From: JAJFUI01 sp963754135
Lineage (GTDB): Bacteria; Planctomycetota; Planctomycetia; Pirellulales; Thermoguttaceae
Reading direction: 5' to 3'
NCBI GenBank assembly: GCA_963754135.1
Contig: CAVWEY010000001.1
Coordinates: 248,001 to 312,000, forward strand
DNA length: 64,000 nucleotides
Shown in pieces: positions 9,575 through 19,268 of this stretch. Position 1 is the stretch's first letter, and the number at the start of each line of letters is the position of its first letter. The notes under the pieces were generated by a model. It was not told the DNA's origin, did not search any database, and saw only the letters and a program-made list of their open reading frames with translations. A program made the translations under genes and the position numbers.

Positions 9575-10409
9575 TGCGAATCCTTCTGATCGGCGATATC
9601 GTCGGCAAGCCCGGCCGGCACATTTGTCAGCAGGCCATTCACGGTCTGCGCGTGGCGGAGAACCTCGACCTCGTGGTGGCCAACGCCGAGAACGCCGCCG
9701 GCGGCTCGGGCCTGACGCCCGAAATCTACCACGAGCTGCTGGCCGCCGGAGTCGACGGGATCACGCTGGGGGACCATGCCTTTAAGCGCCGCGAAATCTT
9801 CTCGATCCTCCAGAGCGAGCGGAAGATTGTCCGGGCGGCAAACTACCCGGCCGCCGCGCCGGGCCGCGACCACATGATCCTCCCCACCCGGCAACAAGTC
9901 AGCGTGGCGGTGCTGACGCTCTGGGCCGGGTGTTCATGCCGCCGGTGGATTGCCCCTTCCAGGCCGCCGATCGGGTGCTGGCCGCCCTGCCCGCCAACGT
10001 CCGCGTGATCCTGGTCGATTTCCACGCCGAGGCCACCAGCGACAAGCAACTGATGGGCCGGCACCTGGACGGGCGGGCTAGCGCCGTGCTGGGCACCCAT
10101 ACCCACGTCCCCACCGCCGACGAGCAGATCCTGCCCGGCGGGACGGCCTTCCAGTGCGACGTGGGCATGACCGGTCCGCACGAGAGCATCCTCGGCCGGC
10201 GGATCGACCGGGTGATGGAGACCGCCCGCACCTTCCGCCCCACCCACTACGACGTTGCCACCGGCAACGTGCGTCTCAACGGCACGATCGTGGACGTGGA
10301 TCCGCAGACCGGCCGAGCCACCACGATCCGGCGGATTTGCGTCGATCAGGCCGCCGCCAAGGAATATGAAGGCGGAAGGGGGAAGGGGGAAGGGGGAGGG
10401 GTGGCGTAG
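9574..10409 (+). CDS. ymdB: YmdB-family metallophosphoesterase (TIGR00282), frameshifted
   Basis: Calcineurin-like phosphoesterase of the YmdB family, a cyclic-nucleotide phosphodiesterase in Bacillus subtilis. The N-terminus MRILLIGDIVGKPGR and ANAENAAGGSGLT carry metal-binding residues. A missing base near 9922 breaks the frame, after which RVFMPPVDCPF, DFHAEATSDK and GTHTHVPTAD complete the active site. It overlaps rny by one base, matching the conserved rny-ymdB pairing. The last residues (EGGRGKGEGGG) are encoded by a purine heptamer-like repeat at about 10369-10400, so the natural C-terminus may be shorter. Confidence 0.9.
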
Positions 10410-10425
10410 GATCGGACAAGCGCTC

Positions 10426-10506
10426 GGGTGGCACGCCCTGAAAGGGCGTGGCGGATCGCCGAATTCGGCCTTGACGCCTGCCACGCCCTTTCAGGGCGTG
10501 CCACCC
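10426..10506. repeat. 27-bp inverted dimer, copy 1 of 2
   Basis: Arms 10426-10452 and 10480-10506 are perfect complements. Each arm contains its own palindrome CACGCCCT-GAA-AGGGCGTG, so this is an inverted pair of short hairpins (REPIN-like). A second copy is at 39373-39455. Both copies lie exactly between two convergent gene ends, where they could serve as bidirectional terminators. Confidence 0.85.
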
Positions 10507-10513
10507 AAGCGCC

Positions 10514-12820
10514 TTACTGCCCTACCGGTTGCAGCGAGCCTTCGGCCAGGAGTACGCGCTTGCGGCCGGCGGGCGGGGGGAAATCGACGGTCGCCTTGCG
10601 GCCGGCCCCGCTGCCGCTCAGGGCGATGATCTGCCCCAGGCCGTAAGCGGAATGGACTACCCATAGACCCTGGCGAAAGGCGTCGGCATCGGCCGGCGGC
10701 GGGCGGCCGCCACTGAGCAGCGCGGCGGCCGTGGTCAGGCGGATTTTCGAGGCTGCAAAATCTGTTTGGCGAGCGCCATGCAACTCTTGTTCAACGCCCC
10801 GCGACTGCGATCGCGGAGGGGAATCCATTCCGGCGGCTGTTAGCCGCCGGCTATCCTCACACGCGCCGCTCATTGAGCCGTTCTCTCGCTCTTCGTGCTG
10901 TTCTTCGCCGCCAAACTCCAATTCCATCTCTTCCCGCGGCAGCTCCATCAGGAACGAACTGGGAACCGTCAGCTTGCGCTGGCCGCGGAAATCGCGGTAT
11001 CGGGCCGTGCTGAGCTGGAGTTCCTGCCGGGTGCGGGTAATGCCGACGAACATCAGCCGCCGCTCCTCCTCGAGTTGCTCGGGATGCTCGCGGCTCCGCT
11101 CGTGCGGCAGCAGGCCCTCCTCGACGGCCGTCAGATAGACCACCGGGAACTCCAGGCCCTTCGAGGCGTGCAGGGTCATCAACGTCACGCGGTCGGCCTC
11201 GGTTTCCCAAGCGTCGGTGTCGTTGACCAGGCAGGTTTCTTCGAGGAACGCCTCGAGCTGGCCCGTCCCGCCGTGGCGCTCGTCGAAATCGCGGGCCACG
11301 GTGAGCAGTTCCTCGATGTTGGCCAACCGCTGCAAGTCTTCCTCATCCTCCGAACCGCGCAACTGCTGCTGGTAGCCGGTTTCGCCCAGCACCAGTCCCA
11401 CGATCTCTTCGACCGGCCCCTGGACGGCCGCGGCGAGACGGTCCATGAGCGCGACGAACTGGGCGAGCAGCTTGGCGGGCCGGGGGCCGATCGCTGGGAC
11501 GTTGCCTGCCTGCCGCGCCGCTTCCAACAGGCCCAGGCCGTGCCGGACGGCATATTCGGAGAGCCGGCCGACAGTGGTTTTGCCGATGCCGCGGGGCGGG
11601 GTGTTGATGACCCGCAATAAGGCCACCTCGTCGTGCGGATTGCAGAGCAGGTGCAGATAGGCCAGGACGTCCTTGATCTCCTTGCGTTGAAAGAACTCCA
11701 GGCCGTTGACGAGTTGGTACGGGACGCCCTCCTGGCGGAAGGCGAACTCCAGCGCCCGGCTCAGGGCGTTGACGCGGTAGAAGACGGCGAAATCGCGGGG
11801 CCAGCGGCGGCCGCCGTGAATCTCGCCAGCGATCCGTGCGGCAATCCCCTCCGCCTCGTCCTTTTGCGTGGCGTAGCTCACCAGCCGCACCGGCGCGCCG
11901 AGGCCGTTGTAAGTGAAAAGGTCCTTCTGCTTGCGGCGGACGTTATGCGAGATCAGCGTGGCGGCCACGTGCAGGATCCGCTGCGTGCTGCGGTAGTTCT
12001 GTTCCAGACGGACGACGTGGACCGCCGGATAGTCCCGCTCGAATTCGAGGATGTTGTTCAGATTGGCGCCCCGCCAGCCGTAGATCGACTGGTCCGGGTC
12101 GCCGGTCACGGCCAGGTTCGGATGATCGACCGACATCGCCCGCGCGATGGCGTATTGGGCCAAGTTGGTGTCCTGATACTCGTCCACCAGCACGAAGCGG
12201 TAGCGCTCGTCGAGGCTGGCCCGGATTTCCGGGTTGTCGTGCAGCAGGGTGGCGACGTGCAGCAGCAGGTCGTCGAAATCGGCGGCGTTGCTGGCGGCCA
12301 ACTGGCGTTGGTAGGCGGGGTACGCCTGTTGGATCACGCTGCCCAGGGCGTGGCCCGGCCGCGGCTGGTACTTTTCGGGCGTGATTAGGTTGTTCTTCGC
12401 CCAACTGATCCCCTTGGCGATCGACTCGGGCGTGAAGTGGTCGGTTTCGACTCGCAGGCGACCAAGGGCCTGGCGGAGGGCGCGGAGGGCGTCGTCCACG
12501 TCGTAGATGGTGTAGTTCTCCGCCAGCCCGACCTGCGGGGCGTACTTCCGCAGCAGCCGGGCGCAGAAGCGGTGAAACGTGCCCACCCAGACGGACGGAT
12601 CGCCGGCGAGCCGCTCGATCCGCCGGCCCATCTCGTCGGCCGCCTTGTTCGTGAACGTCAGGGCGAGGATTTGATGGCCGGGTACTCCTTGCCGCAGCAG
12701 CCAGGCGACGCGATGCGTCACCACCCGCGTCTTGCCGCTCCCCGGCCCGGCCAAGATCAGCAGCGGCCCCTCGAAATGGGTGACGGCCTCCCGTTGCGCC
12801 TCCGTGAGTCCTTCCAGCAT
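10514..12820 (-). CDS. pcrA: ATP-dependent DNA helicase UvrD/PcrA
   Basis: Superfamily 1A 3'-5' helicase used in nucleotide excision repair and clearing of replication conflicts. Motif I is LAGPGSGKT near residue 30. Motif Ia/Ib (TFTNKAADEM, VGTFHRFC), motif II (VDEYQDTN), motif III (GDPDQSIYGWRGA), motif IV (LEQNYRS) and motif VI (VGITRTR) follow in order. The C-terminal 50 residues form the PcrA-type Tudor-like domain (VVHSAYGLGQI). Between the core and this domain, a 60-residue linker is partly encoded by a dispersed palindrome (10830-10850). Total 768 residues. The frame is intact. Confidence 0.95.
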   Translation of the reverse strand: MLEGLTEAQREAVTHFEGPLLILAGPGSGKTRVVTHRVAWLLRQGVPGHQILALTFTNKAADEMGRRIERLAGDPSVWVGTFHRFCARLLRKYAPQVGLAENYTIYDVDDALRALRQALGRLRVETDHFTPESIAKGISWAKNNLITPEKYQPRPGHALGSVIQQAYPAYQRQLAASNAADFDDLLLHVATLLHDNPEIRASLDERYRFVLVDEYQDTNLAQYAIARAMSVDHPNLAVTGDPDQSIYGWRGANLNNILEFERDYPAVHVVRLEQNYRSTQRILHVAATLISHNVRRKQKDLFTYNGLGAPVRLVSYATQKDEAEGIAARIAGEIHGGRRWPRDFAVFYRVNALSRALEFAFRQEGVPYQLVNGLEFFQRKEIKDVLAYLHLLCNPHDEVALLRVINTPPRGIGKTTVGRLSEYAVRHGLGLLEAARQAGNVPAIGPRPAKLLAQFVALMDRLAAAVQGPVEEIVGLVLGETGYQQQLRGSEDEEDLQRLANIEELLTVARDFDERHGGTGQLEAFLEETCLVNDTDAWETEADRVTLMTLHASKGLEFPVVYLTAVEEGLLPHERSREHPEQLEEERRLMFVGITRTRQELQLSTARYRDFRGQRKLTVPSSFLMELPREEMELEFGGEEQHEERENGSMSGACEDSRRLTAAGMDSPPRSQSRGVEQELHGARQTDFAASKIRLTTAAALLSGGRPPPADADAFRQGLWVVHSAYGLGQIIALSGSGAGRKATVDFPPPAGRKRVLLAEGSLQPVGQ
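10830..10850. repeat. Palindromic repeat unit inside uvrD
   Basis: CCGGCGGCT-GTT-AGCCGCCGG lies in frame in the linker-coding part of the helicase gene. A closely similar unit (GGGGGCT-AAC-AGCCCCC) interrupts nuoJ near 46476-46500, so this seems to be a dispersed family that is tolerated in protein linkers. Confidence 0.6.
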
Positions 12821-12864
12821 GAAACGTAGTATAGCGATTCTCGGGTCAAGCCGGAATCCGTAGC

Positions 12865-12948
12865 TGTAGACGCGGCATCTTGCCGCGTCATGCTCGAATG
12901 CAAGAAGGGGGCGTGCGCGTGCTGACGCGGCAAGATGCCGCGTCTACA
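12865..12948. repeat. 26-bp inverted dimer between uvrD and a kinase gene
   Basis: Arms 12865-12890 and 12923-12948 are perfect complements, 32 bases apart. Each arm is itself a hairpin, GACGCGGCA-TCT-TGCCGCGTC. It fills most of the gap between the uvrD start and the end of the histidine kinase gene. Confidence 0.85.
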
Positions 12949-12960
12949 TTCTTGCGCGGA

Positions 12961-14073
12961 TCAGTCAGACCGGTTCGCGAGGGTGAAGTAGAAGGTGGTG
13001 CCCTGGCCGACGGTGGAATCGAGCCAAATCCGTCCGCCGTGGCGGTCGACGATCTTCTGGCAGATGGCCAGGCCGATTCCCGTGCCGGGATAGGCGCGGC
13101 CGTGCAACCGCTGGAAGGTGTGAAAAAGGCGTTCGAAATGCTCTTCCGCAATGCCGACACCGTTGTCTTCCACGGCGAAGCGCCAGCCGTGGTCCTCCGC
13201 GGCGGCCGAAACACGCACCCGCGGCGACACGTCGCCGTGGAACTTGACCGCGTTGCCCAACAGGTTTTGGAAGAGCTGCGCCAACTGGGTCCGGTCGCCG
13301 GCGACGGTGGGCATCGGCCCGACCTCGATCTGCGCCTCGTGTTCGCGGATCAGGCCCTCCAAGTTGGCCGTCGCCTCGGCCACAATCGCTTGCAGGTCGA
13401 CCGGCTGAAGCGGTTCTTGGGAGCGGCCGGCCCGCGAGTACTCCAAGAGGTCCTCGATGAGGCGGTCCATCCGGGCGGCGGCGCCCGTCATCTGATCGAG
13501 GTAGTCGTGGGCGGTGGCGTCCAGCCGCTCGCCGTACTCCTCGGCAACGAGTTGGCAATAGCCCGAGATCGTCAACAGCGGAGAGCGCAGGTCGTGGGCG
13601 ACCACTCCGGCGAAGGTTTCCAGCTCGCGGTTGCTGCGGGCAAGCTCGGCGGTGCGGCTGGCCACCGCCCGCTCCAAATCAAGGGCGTAACGGTCGACCC
13701 GCTCCAAGCAGGCCCGGTGGACGTGCCGCAGCAACTCGCTGCGGTCGCTCAGTTTCTCCAGATAGGCGAAGGCGCCGAGATTGAGGGCCTCCTTGATCGA
13801 ATCGTAGCTGACAACGCCCGTGTAGATGATTACGCGGACGTAGTTGTCGAAGCCGCGGATCTGCTCGAGAAGCTGTGTCCCGCTAAGGTCGGGCAGCCGG
13901 TAATCCACCACGGCCACGCCGAAGTCCCGCTGCCGGACGTGTTCGAGGGCTTCTCGGGCGGAGCCGCAGCCGATCACTTGAAATCCCTCGCCCTGGAGAA
14001 GATCGCACAGCAGCCCTAACTCGGCTTCACTGTCTTCCACGACCAGAATGTGGGAAAAGCGGTCCGTGTACAT
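12961..14073 (-). CDS. Response regulator-histidine kinase hybrid
   Basis: A 370-residue two-component protein without membrane segments. The start at 14073 is preferred because GGAAGGG lies about 9 bases upstream. Residues 1-120 are a receiver domain with phosphoacceptor Asp in VVDYRLPD and the conserved Thr in IIYTG. A short coiled region leads to a HisKA domain with the phosphorylated His in VAHDLRSPL. The HATPase domain has the N box (NLLGNAVKF), G1 (DNGVGI) and G2 (GTGIGLAICQKI). The catalytic part resembles phytochrome-type kinases. An N-terminal receiver suggests a relay fed by another kinase. No partner gene is adjacent. Confidence 0.9.
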   Translation of the reverse strand: MYTDRFSHILVVEDSEAELGLLCDLLQGEGFQVIGCGSAREALEHVRQRDFGVAVVDYRLPDLSGTQLLEQIRGFDNYVRVIIYTGVVSYDSIKEALNLGAFAYLEKLSDRSELLRHVHRACLERVDRYALDLERAVASRTAELARSNRELETFAGVVAHDLRSPLLTISGYCQLVAEEYGERLDATAHDYLDQMTGAAARMDRLIEDLLEYSRAGRSQEPLQPVDLQAIVAEATANLEGLIREHEAQIEVGPMPTVAGDRTQLAQLFQNLLGNAVKFHGDVSPRVRVSAAAEDHGWRFAVEDNGVGIAEEHFERLFHTFQRLHGRAYPGTGIGLAICQKIVDRHGGRIWLDSTVGQGTTFYFTLANRSD

Positions 14074-14210
14074 CTTGGCGGCCCTTCCGGCGGAGGTTCG
14101 CCGCCGGCTACCTGACGACGCTTCTGTTCCGGCAACCACTGAGCCGCCAGCTTGCCACTTTTCCGGCGGTCTGTCCAGACCAGTATGAGGGGGTGGCCGT
14201 GGAAAACCCC

Positions 14211-14278
14211 GTAGGTTATGCTTTGACTTGCGCGGCGTAGCCGACAGCCGAACTTCGTCATGCTAAAGCATAACCTAC
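14211..14278. repeat. Inverted repeat that supplies a start codon
   Basis: Arms GTAGGTTATGCTTT (14211-14224) and AAAGCATAACCTAC (14265-14278) are perfect complements. The right half contains ATGCTAAAGCAT, whose first three bases are the apparent start codon of the secreted protein gene that follows. A related single unit is at 7553-7574. Confidence 0.75.
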
Positions 14279-15065
14279 AGGCAGCATTGGCCGTTTGGGC
14301 GGTCTTGGCGCCGCTCTCCGCCACCGCTGCGCGCGTGACGGTCGAATTGGCCGGGGCGGAGGGGGTGAAGTCCGTCGGCGCAATCGCCCGCTGGGACAAG
14401 GACGGCAACGCCCGCCGCGTGCCGGACCCGAAGGCAAAGATCGACGCCCCCACGGTCGATGCCGAGGCGGCCGACACCGGGCACCGCCCGGGCACCGGCG
14501 CAGCGTCGGTCGGCGGTGGTCGCCGGCCGCTGGGTGTTCAAGGACCTGCCGCGGGGCAAGTACGATCTGGTGATCCTGGGCCGCGACCGGTTGCGTGTGG
14601 AGGGGTTTCAGTACGTTCCGGTCCGCGAGTTCGACCCCTTCTTTCCGCGCGACGCGACAACCGACGACGACACCCGCGAGTCAATCGTCGCCGACATCCG
14701 CCAGTCGCCGCACTACGAGAACAAGGTCGAGCCGCTGTACCTCGGCGGCGACAAGAAGGCGGTCCGCGTGCTGGTGATGCTGATCCGCGACAAGCCTACC
14801 AGCTACGAACGGGAATCGCCGGGCGCGGCCACGATCCGCCACGAGATCTGGCAGGTACTCGTGGAACTACGGCGGCTGGCAAAAGGAGAAACGGACCAAG
14901 GTGCTCGACCGCGTGATGCTCCCCCGCGACGAGCTTCGCAAGTGGACCTGGCTTTGGGACCCCGCGCTGGGCGGCATCGACGTCAAAGACCAACCGCTCA
15001 CCATCCGGTACGAGATGCCCAAGCCGTCGGGCAAGCGGCGGCTGGAGGGGCTGTATCCGCGCTAG
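14260..15065 (+). CDS. Secreted protein of unknown function, two frameshifts
   Basis: Begins with a plausible signal peptide (MLKHNLQAALAVWAVLAPLS, then ATA-A). Two frame changes are needed, near 14480 and near 14850, to join the signal peptide to VVAGRWVFKDLPRGKYDLVIL and then to YSWNYGGWQKEKRTKVLDRV. The corrected product is about 267 residues and ends GLYPR. The middle looks like a small beta-sandwich that presents a value or parameter (GKYDLVILGRDRLRVEGF). No family is recognised. The start codon lies in a dispersed repeat, and the stop codon lies in the left terminal repeat of the IS element that follows, so both ends may be secondary. Confidence 0.6.
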
Positions 15066-16956
15066 CCGAACTTCGCCAGTAGGTGGCGATTTGGTGGGAA
15101 TCTTGTCGTATTTGGTGCTCACGTGAAGGTGGGGTTTTTTGCGCAACTCCTTATGGGCGACAGGCCGGGTTGTTTGCCGGCGCGGCCAAAGGCGTTGTAG
15201 TGAAGACCTTGCCCTTCGGAATGCCCCCGCACGGGGCTACAATTCGGGCATGTTCATTCGTCCGTGCTATCGCCGCAAGGACGGCAAGCGACACGCCTAT
15301 TGGGCGCTGATGGAATCGTATCGCAGCGAGCGCGGCCCGCGGCAGCGGGTAGTCGCGTATCTCGGGCAACTCGACGAACCGCATCGTTGGGGCGTCAAGG
15401 GAGCCGCCGAAGGCAAACCAGGGTCGCCGCAGAGGCGGCTCTTCGACGACGTCCGCCCGCGGTGGGTCGAAGTGGACGTCAAACGCCTGCGCGTGGAGAA
15501 CCGGAAAGACTTCGGCGGGCCTTGGTTGGGGCTGGAGCTTGTCGAGCAGTTGGGATGGAAGGAGTTTCTCGACCGCACGATTCCGTCGGGCCGCGAGGAC
15601 GTGCCCTGGTCGCTGATGGCGTTGGTGTTGGTCCTCTGCCGCCTCTGCGATCCATCGAGCGAATTGCACGTCGCCGAGCATTTCTACGCCCAAAGCGTCT
15701 TGCCCGATCTGTTGGGCATCCCGCCGGAAAAGATCAATGAGCAGCGCCTTTACCGGGCGCTCGACGTGCTGCTGCCGCACAAGGAGGCGTTGGAGGTGTT
15801 CTTGAAGAACCGGCTCGGCAATCTGTTCGGGCTGGAGTACGACTTGCTGTTGTACGACGTGACCAGCACGTATTTCGAGGGCCAAGCCGAGGCCAATCCG
15901 TCGGCCAAACGAGGCTACTCGCGCGACCACCGCCCGGACTGCAAACAGGTCTGCATCGGCCTGGTGGTCTCCAAGTGCGGGATGCCGCTGGGATACGAGG
16001 TGTTCGCCGGGAACCGCACGGACGTCACCACGTTGCAGGAAATCGTGCAAACGATGGAAAGCCGCTACGGCCGGGCCGATCGGATTTGGGTCGGCGACCG
16101 CGGCATGGTCTCGGCCCACAACATCGCCTTTCTCAAACAGAGCGGACGGCGCTACATCGTCGGCACGCCCAAGAGCATGCTCAAGCGGTTTGAACGGGAA
16201 CTGCTCGCGGAGGATTGGCGCACGATCCGCGACGGCCTGGAGGTCAAGCTCTGCCCTTCGCCCGACGGCGACGAGACTTTCGTTCTTTGCCGCAGCCGTG
16301 ACCGCCGCGAGAAGGAAAAGGCCAGGCACGGCCGTTTCGAGCAACGGATTGAAGAAGGACTGTTGCGGATCGAGGCCGGCTGTCGGAAACAGCGCTTGCA
16401 GCCGGTCGTCGTCGCGCAGCGGTGGGGCGATTGCTGGGCCAGAACAGCCGGGCGGCGGGGCTTTTTGAAACCGAGGTCCGCACTGCCGCGGACGGCCGGG
16501 CAAGCCTTGGTTGGAAAAAAGTCGAGACTTGGCGTGACTGGGCAGCCTTGAGCGAAGGGTGCTACCTCTTGCGCAGCAACGTGGTGGGGTGGAGCGACGA
16601 GGACCTTTGGAAAGCCTATATCCAACTGACCGAGGCCGAGGCCGCGTTCCGAATCCACAAAAGCGACCTGCGGCTCCGTCCGATCTGGCATCAGAAAGAG
16701 GAGCGGGTGTTGGCCCACATCTTGGGAGGAATTGGGCAAGATTCAGTTGGTGGACGTGGTGTTGCCGACACGTCAAGGGACGGAGATCCGTCGGCGTTGC
16801 GTGACCCAGCCCACCGACCATCAGGCCATCCTGTTGACCCGCTTGCCGTTCCGTCTCCCCGCCATCCGTCTAACGGAGGGTGTGTAGTGAAGACTTTCGA
16901 GAACCGCGCCTTGCGCCACAAGGACTTACGTTGACAACTGGCGAAGTTCGGCTAGG
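15062..16956 (+). mobile_element. Decayed IS1634-family insertion sequence
   Basis: Bounded by perfect 19-bp terminal inverted repeats, CTAGCCGAACTTCGCCAGT at 15062-15080 and its complement at 16938-16956, giving an element of about 1.9 kb. It contains one transposase gene with several lesions. No convincing direct repeat of the target is visible outside the ends. The right end runs into the DUF2293 gene and replaces its C-terminal coding part. Confidence 0.75.
15250..16887 (+). pseudogene. IS1634-type DDE transposase, broken
   Basis: Starts MFIRPCYRRKDGKRH and shows DDE-transposase blocks: YDVTSTYFEG (first Asp), WVGDRGMVS (second Asp) and YIQLTEAEAAFRIHKSDL (Glu region). A frameshift near 16425 separates VVVAQR from GRLLGQNSRAAGLFE. 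Near 16722 the frame jumps from LAHIL to EELGKIQLVDVVLPT; about 30 residues normally present there are missing. The remaining tail ends at 16887. With these lesions the transposase is unlikely to be active. Confidence 0.85.
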
Positions 16957-17507
16957 CGAACGGCAGTAGGATCGAACTGCTTAGCAGCGGCCGATCGGCC
17001 CACGCGGCCGGAATACTTCTCGCAGGCGTGGCCCGCAATCTCTTGGGCATCCTCCTTGGGGCAGCCGGGAAACTGCTGGGCGATTGCCTTGGCGAAGGCG
17101 GCGATGTACTGCTGATCTTCCTTCTCTCGCCGCTTGGCGGCCTTCGCCTGTTGTTGGGCGTGTTTCTCAGCGTCGGCGGCCGATTCCGCCTCCGCACGTC
17201 GGATGGCCTCCGCTTCGACCAGGATGCCCTGCCGTTCCGACCGCTTCCGGGCGGGCGACTTCTTCATGACCACGACGTGCAAGCTGGAATGCTTGGTCGC
17301 CCGCCGTGTGACGGCCGTATCTCCGGCAGGCAGATATTCCAGATGGGCCAAGCCAGCGCATTTCAGGCAAATCGCCTCACCGCCGGTCAGGCAGATGAAG
17401 TCGCCCTTGTCCAGCTCGCACTGGCATCGGCCGCACTGGGTTTCGCGGCGGAGGATGAACACGATTGGGTTGCTGTCTTTGGGAGAAGGCATCGCAGCAC
17501 GGTCCAT
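16926..17507 (-). CDS. DUF2293 protein with zinc ribbon, C-terminally truncated
   Basis: The start at 17507 follows AGGAGG by 9 bases. The 193-residue product has a small zinc-binding region with two cysteine pairs (CGRC and CLKC, residues 20-45), a charged coiled coil (KRREKEDQQ), and then the DUF2293 core FPGCPKEDAQEIAGHACEK plus YSGRVGRSAAAK. Family members continue past this point with an IRHxxTxYD-type tail. Here the sequence instead runs LAELRQLST-stop, encoded by the IS terminal repeat, so the domain end was probably replaced by the insertion. Function is unknown; the family has been linked to nucleic acid binding only by its motif content. Confidence 0.8.
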   Translation of the reverse strand: MDRAAMPSPKDSNPIVFILRRETQCGRCQCELDKGDFICLTGGEAICLKCAGLAHLEYLPAGDTAVTRRATKHSSLHVVVMKKSPARKRSERQGILVEAEAIRRAEAESAADAEKHAQQQAKAAKRREKEDQQYIAAFAKAIAQQFPGCPKEDAQEIAGHACEKYSGRVGRSAAAKQFDPTAVRLAELRQLST

Positions 17508-17521
17508 GACGACCCTCCTGT

Positions 17522-19243
17522 TCACTCCGGCTTCAACTGGGCGGCAAAGGCTTCCAGGTCCCGGTACTGGTGCTGCCAGGTCGTGTACATGGCCCCGACG
17601 ATCCCCGGCACCTGCTCGCCATCCCGGAGCCAGCCCCGGATCACGTCCACCGGCCCGTCGTAGTACCCGGCGAGGATCTGCTGGTGCCCCAGGCCCGCAA
17701 AGTGCCGCAACGACTCGATCCGCTTGTCCGGTGCGGAGTTCCAGTTGACGATTACCACGTCCTTGTTCAAGCCTTTCCAGGAGCCGGACCACGGGCCGTT
17801 GCCCTTGACCAGATAGTACCGGCCCGCCTTCTGGGCGTTGTGGAACGGATCGAACATGTCGGACCAGACGTAGACCGGTTTGCCGGGGTCTTCCGCTCGC
17901 ACCAACTGCACACACTTGTGGACGTTCTCGGCCAGCAGTTCGCCCGGGGTTTTGCCCGAGCGGCGACAGCTTTCGTCCCACCCCTGCACGCGGATCTCGT
18001 CGTGCTGAAGGAAATAGCCGTCCGGCTGGAGGTGCTGGTGAACCTGGCCGATCTGCCAGCGGAGGATCTCGTAGAGCTTCGGCTCGGCCATGCAGCACAT
18101 GACCTGCTCTTCGTAAATCAGCGCGGTGTGGTAGTAGCTGAGCAAGACCCTCTGGCCATCGCGGATGCGGCTGCCCGGAGGCAGGGTCATCATGGGCGGG
18201 TCGTGCCAGGCCGTAAAGCAGCCGGGCCAGGGGATCATGCCCAGCTTGGCGTCTCGGGCGTTTTGGAAATCGCGGCCCTCCTGGTAGACAGTTTGGCCAT
18301 CGGCGCTGGTGGCCCGCAGCGGCGCCCCGTCGCGGCGGACGACGTTGACCAGCCCGCCCGGCTCCAACCGCACGTCGTCCCACCAAATCTTGCCGCGTCG
18401 GCCGCCCCAGATGCCCAGGTAGAGGTTCACCTGGGAGGACTCCAGGCTGTTGAAGGTGATGTCGATCCGCTTCCAGTCTTGCGTCCGCTCGACGTGTGGC
18501 TTGTGGTAGTTCAGTGCGGTTCCGTCCTTGCCGAACACGGCGATCTGGACCTCCCCGGCGGACTCTAAGTCTTGGGTCTTGACGGCCGCCGAAACGTGGT
18601 AGTAGCGGAACGGCTTTACGGTGAGCGTCTGGCAGGCCCGGCCGTGGCCGTGCTGAGGATCGTGCAGCCCGATGTCTTGCATCCGCAACGAGGAGCGGCC
18701 TTGGGACTTGACCGCCGTGTCAATGAACGTGATCTTGCCCGGCTGATCCACGAAGCTCCAGCCGGTGGGCATGTTGTTTCTCGACTGCTCGAAGCCGCCG
18801 TTGACCAGGCGGGCGGAATTGTCGGCTGGGACGAGGCGACCTCGCTTAGCCACGAAGGGGGCGTCCACCACCGGCAGGCCTTCGGCCAAGTTCGGGTCAC
18901 GGCTCAACAGGTCATTGGCATAGCCGATAGGGCAGACGCAAGCGATGCAGCCGAGCTTGTAGTCCCGACAGGCCTGGCGGACGCGGCGGACGTTGGTGAG
19001 ATAACGCTCCGGCAACTGGTCCCAGCGGAAGAACTTGCTGTCGGTCAGGACGACGCCGTTGTAGCCCGCTTTCGCTGCCCGGTCCAGGATGGCGACGGCT
19101 TCTTCGACGTTCTTATCCACCAGCAGGTTCGTGGCCAGGTAAACCCAGCGGTGCTCCAAGGGGGCGGCTTGGGAGCTGACAGTGCATGCAACCGCCGAAG
19201 CCAAGACTCCCACAACTGTCAGAACGCACCAAGGCTTTGTCAT
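17522..19243 (-). CDS. Secreted TIM-barrel hydrolase-like protein with jelly-roll insert
   Basis: A 573-residue exported protein with a signal peptide (MTKPWCVLTVVGVLASAVA...) and an AAGGGA site before the ATG. The N-terminal part (VDKNVEEAVAILDRAAKAGY) and the C-terminal half (FLQHDEIRVQGWD, PVYVWSDMFDP, ILAGYYDG) form a TIM barrel similar to GH20-type beta-hexosaminidase barrels. Residues about 145-300 are a carbohydrate-binding jelly-roll insert (VNGGFE through IWWDDVRLEPGG). The glycosidase family is not certain, and the catalytic acid is only suggested by the HDE motif. It is followed 14 bases later by the DUF2293 gene. The end of this gene is duplicated at 5551-5610. Confidence 0.7.
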   Translation of the reverse strand: MTKPWCVLTVVGVLASAVACTVSSQAAPLEHRWVYLATNLLVDKNVEEAVAILDRAAKAGYNGVVLTDSKFFRWDQLPERYLTNVRRVRQACRDYKLGCIACVCPIGYANDLLSRDPNLAEGLPVVDAPFVAKRGRLVPADNSARLVNGGFEQSRNNMPTGWSFVDQPGKITFIDTAVKSQGRSSLRMQDIGLHDPQHGHGRACQTLTVKPFRYYHVSAAVKTQDLESAGEVQIAVFGKDGTALNYHKPHVERTQDWKRIDITFNSLESSQVNLYLGIWGGRRGKIWWDDVRLEPGGLVNVVRRDGAPLRATSADGQTVYQEGRDFQNARDAKLGMIPWPGCFTAWHDPPMMTLPPGSRIRDGQRVLLSYYHTALIYEEQVMCCMAEPKLYEILRWQIGQVHQHLQPDGYFLQHDEIRVQGWDESCRRSGKTPGELLAENVHKCVQLVRAEDPGKPVYVWSDMFDPFHNAQKAGRYYLVKGNGPWSGSWKGLNKDVVIVNWNSAPDKRIESLRHFAGLGHQQILAGYYDGPVDVIRGWLRDGEQVPGIVGAMYTTWQHQYRDLEAFAAQLKPE

Positions 19244-19268
19244 GATTATTATCCCTTCGTCATGTCGT

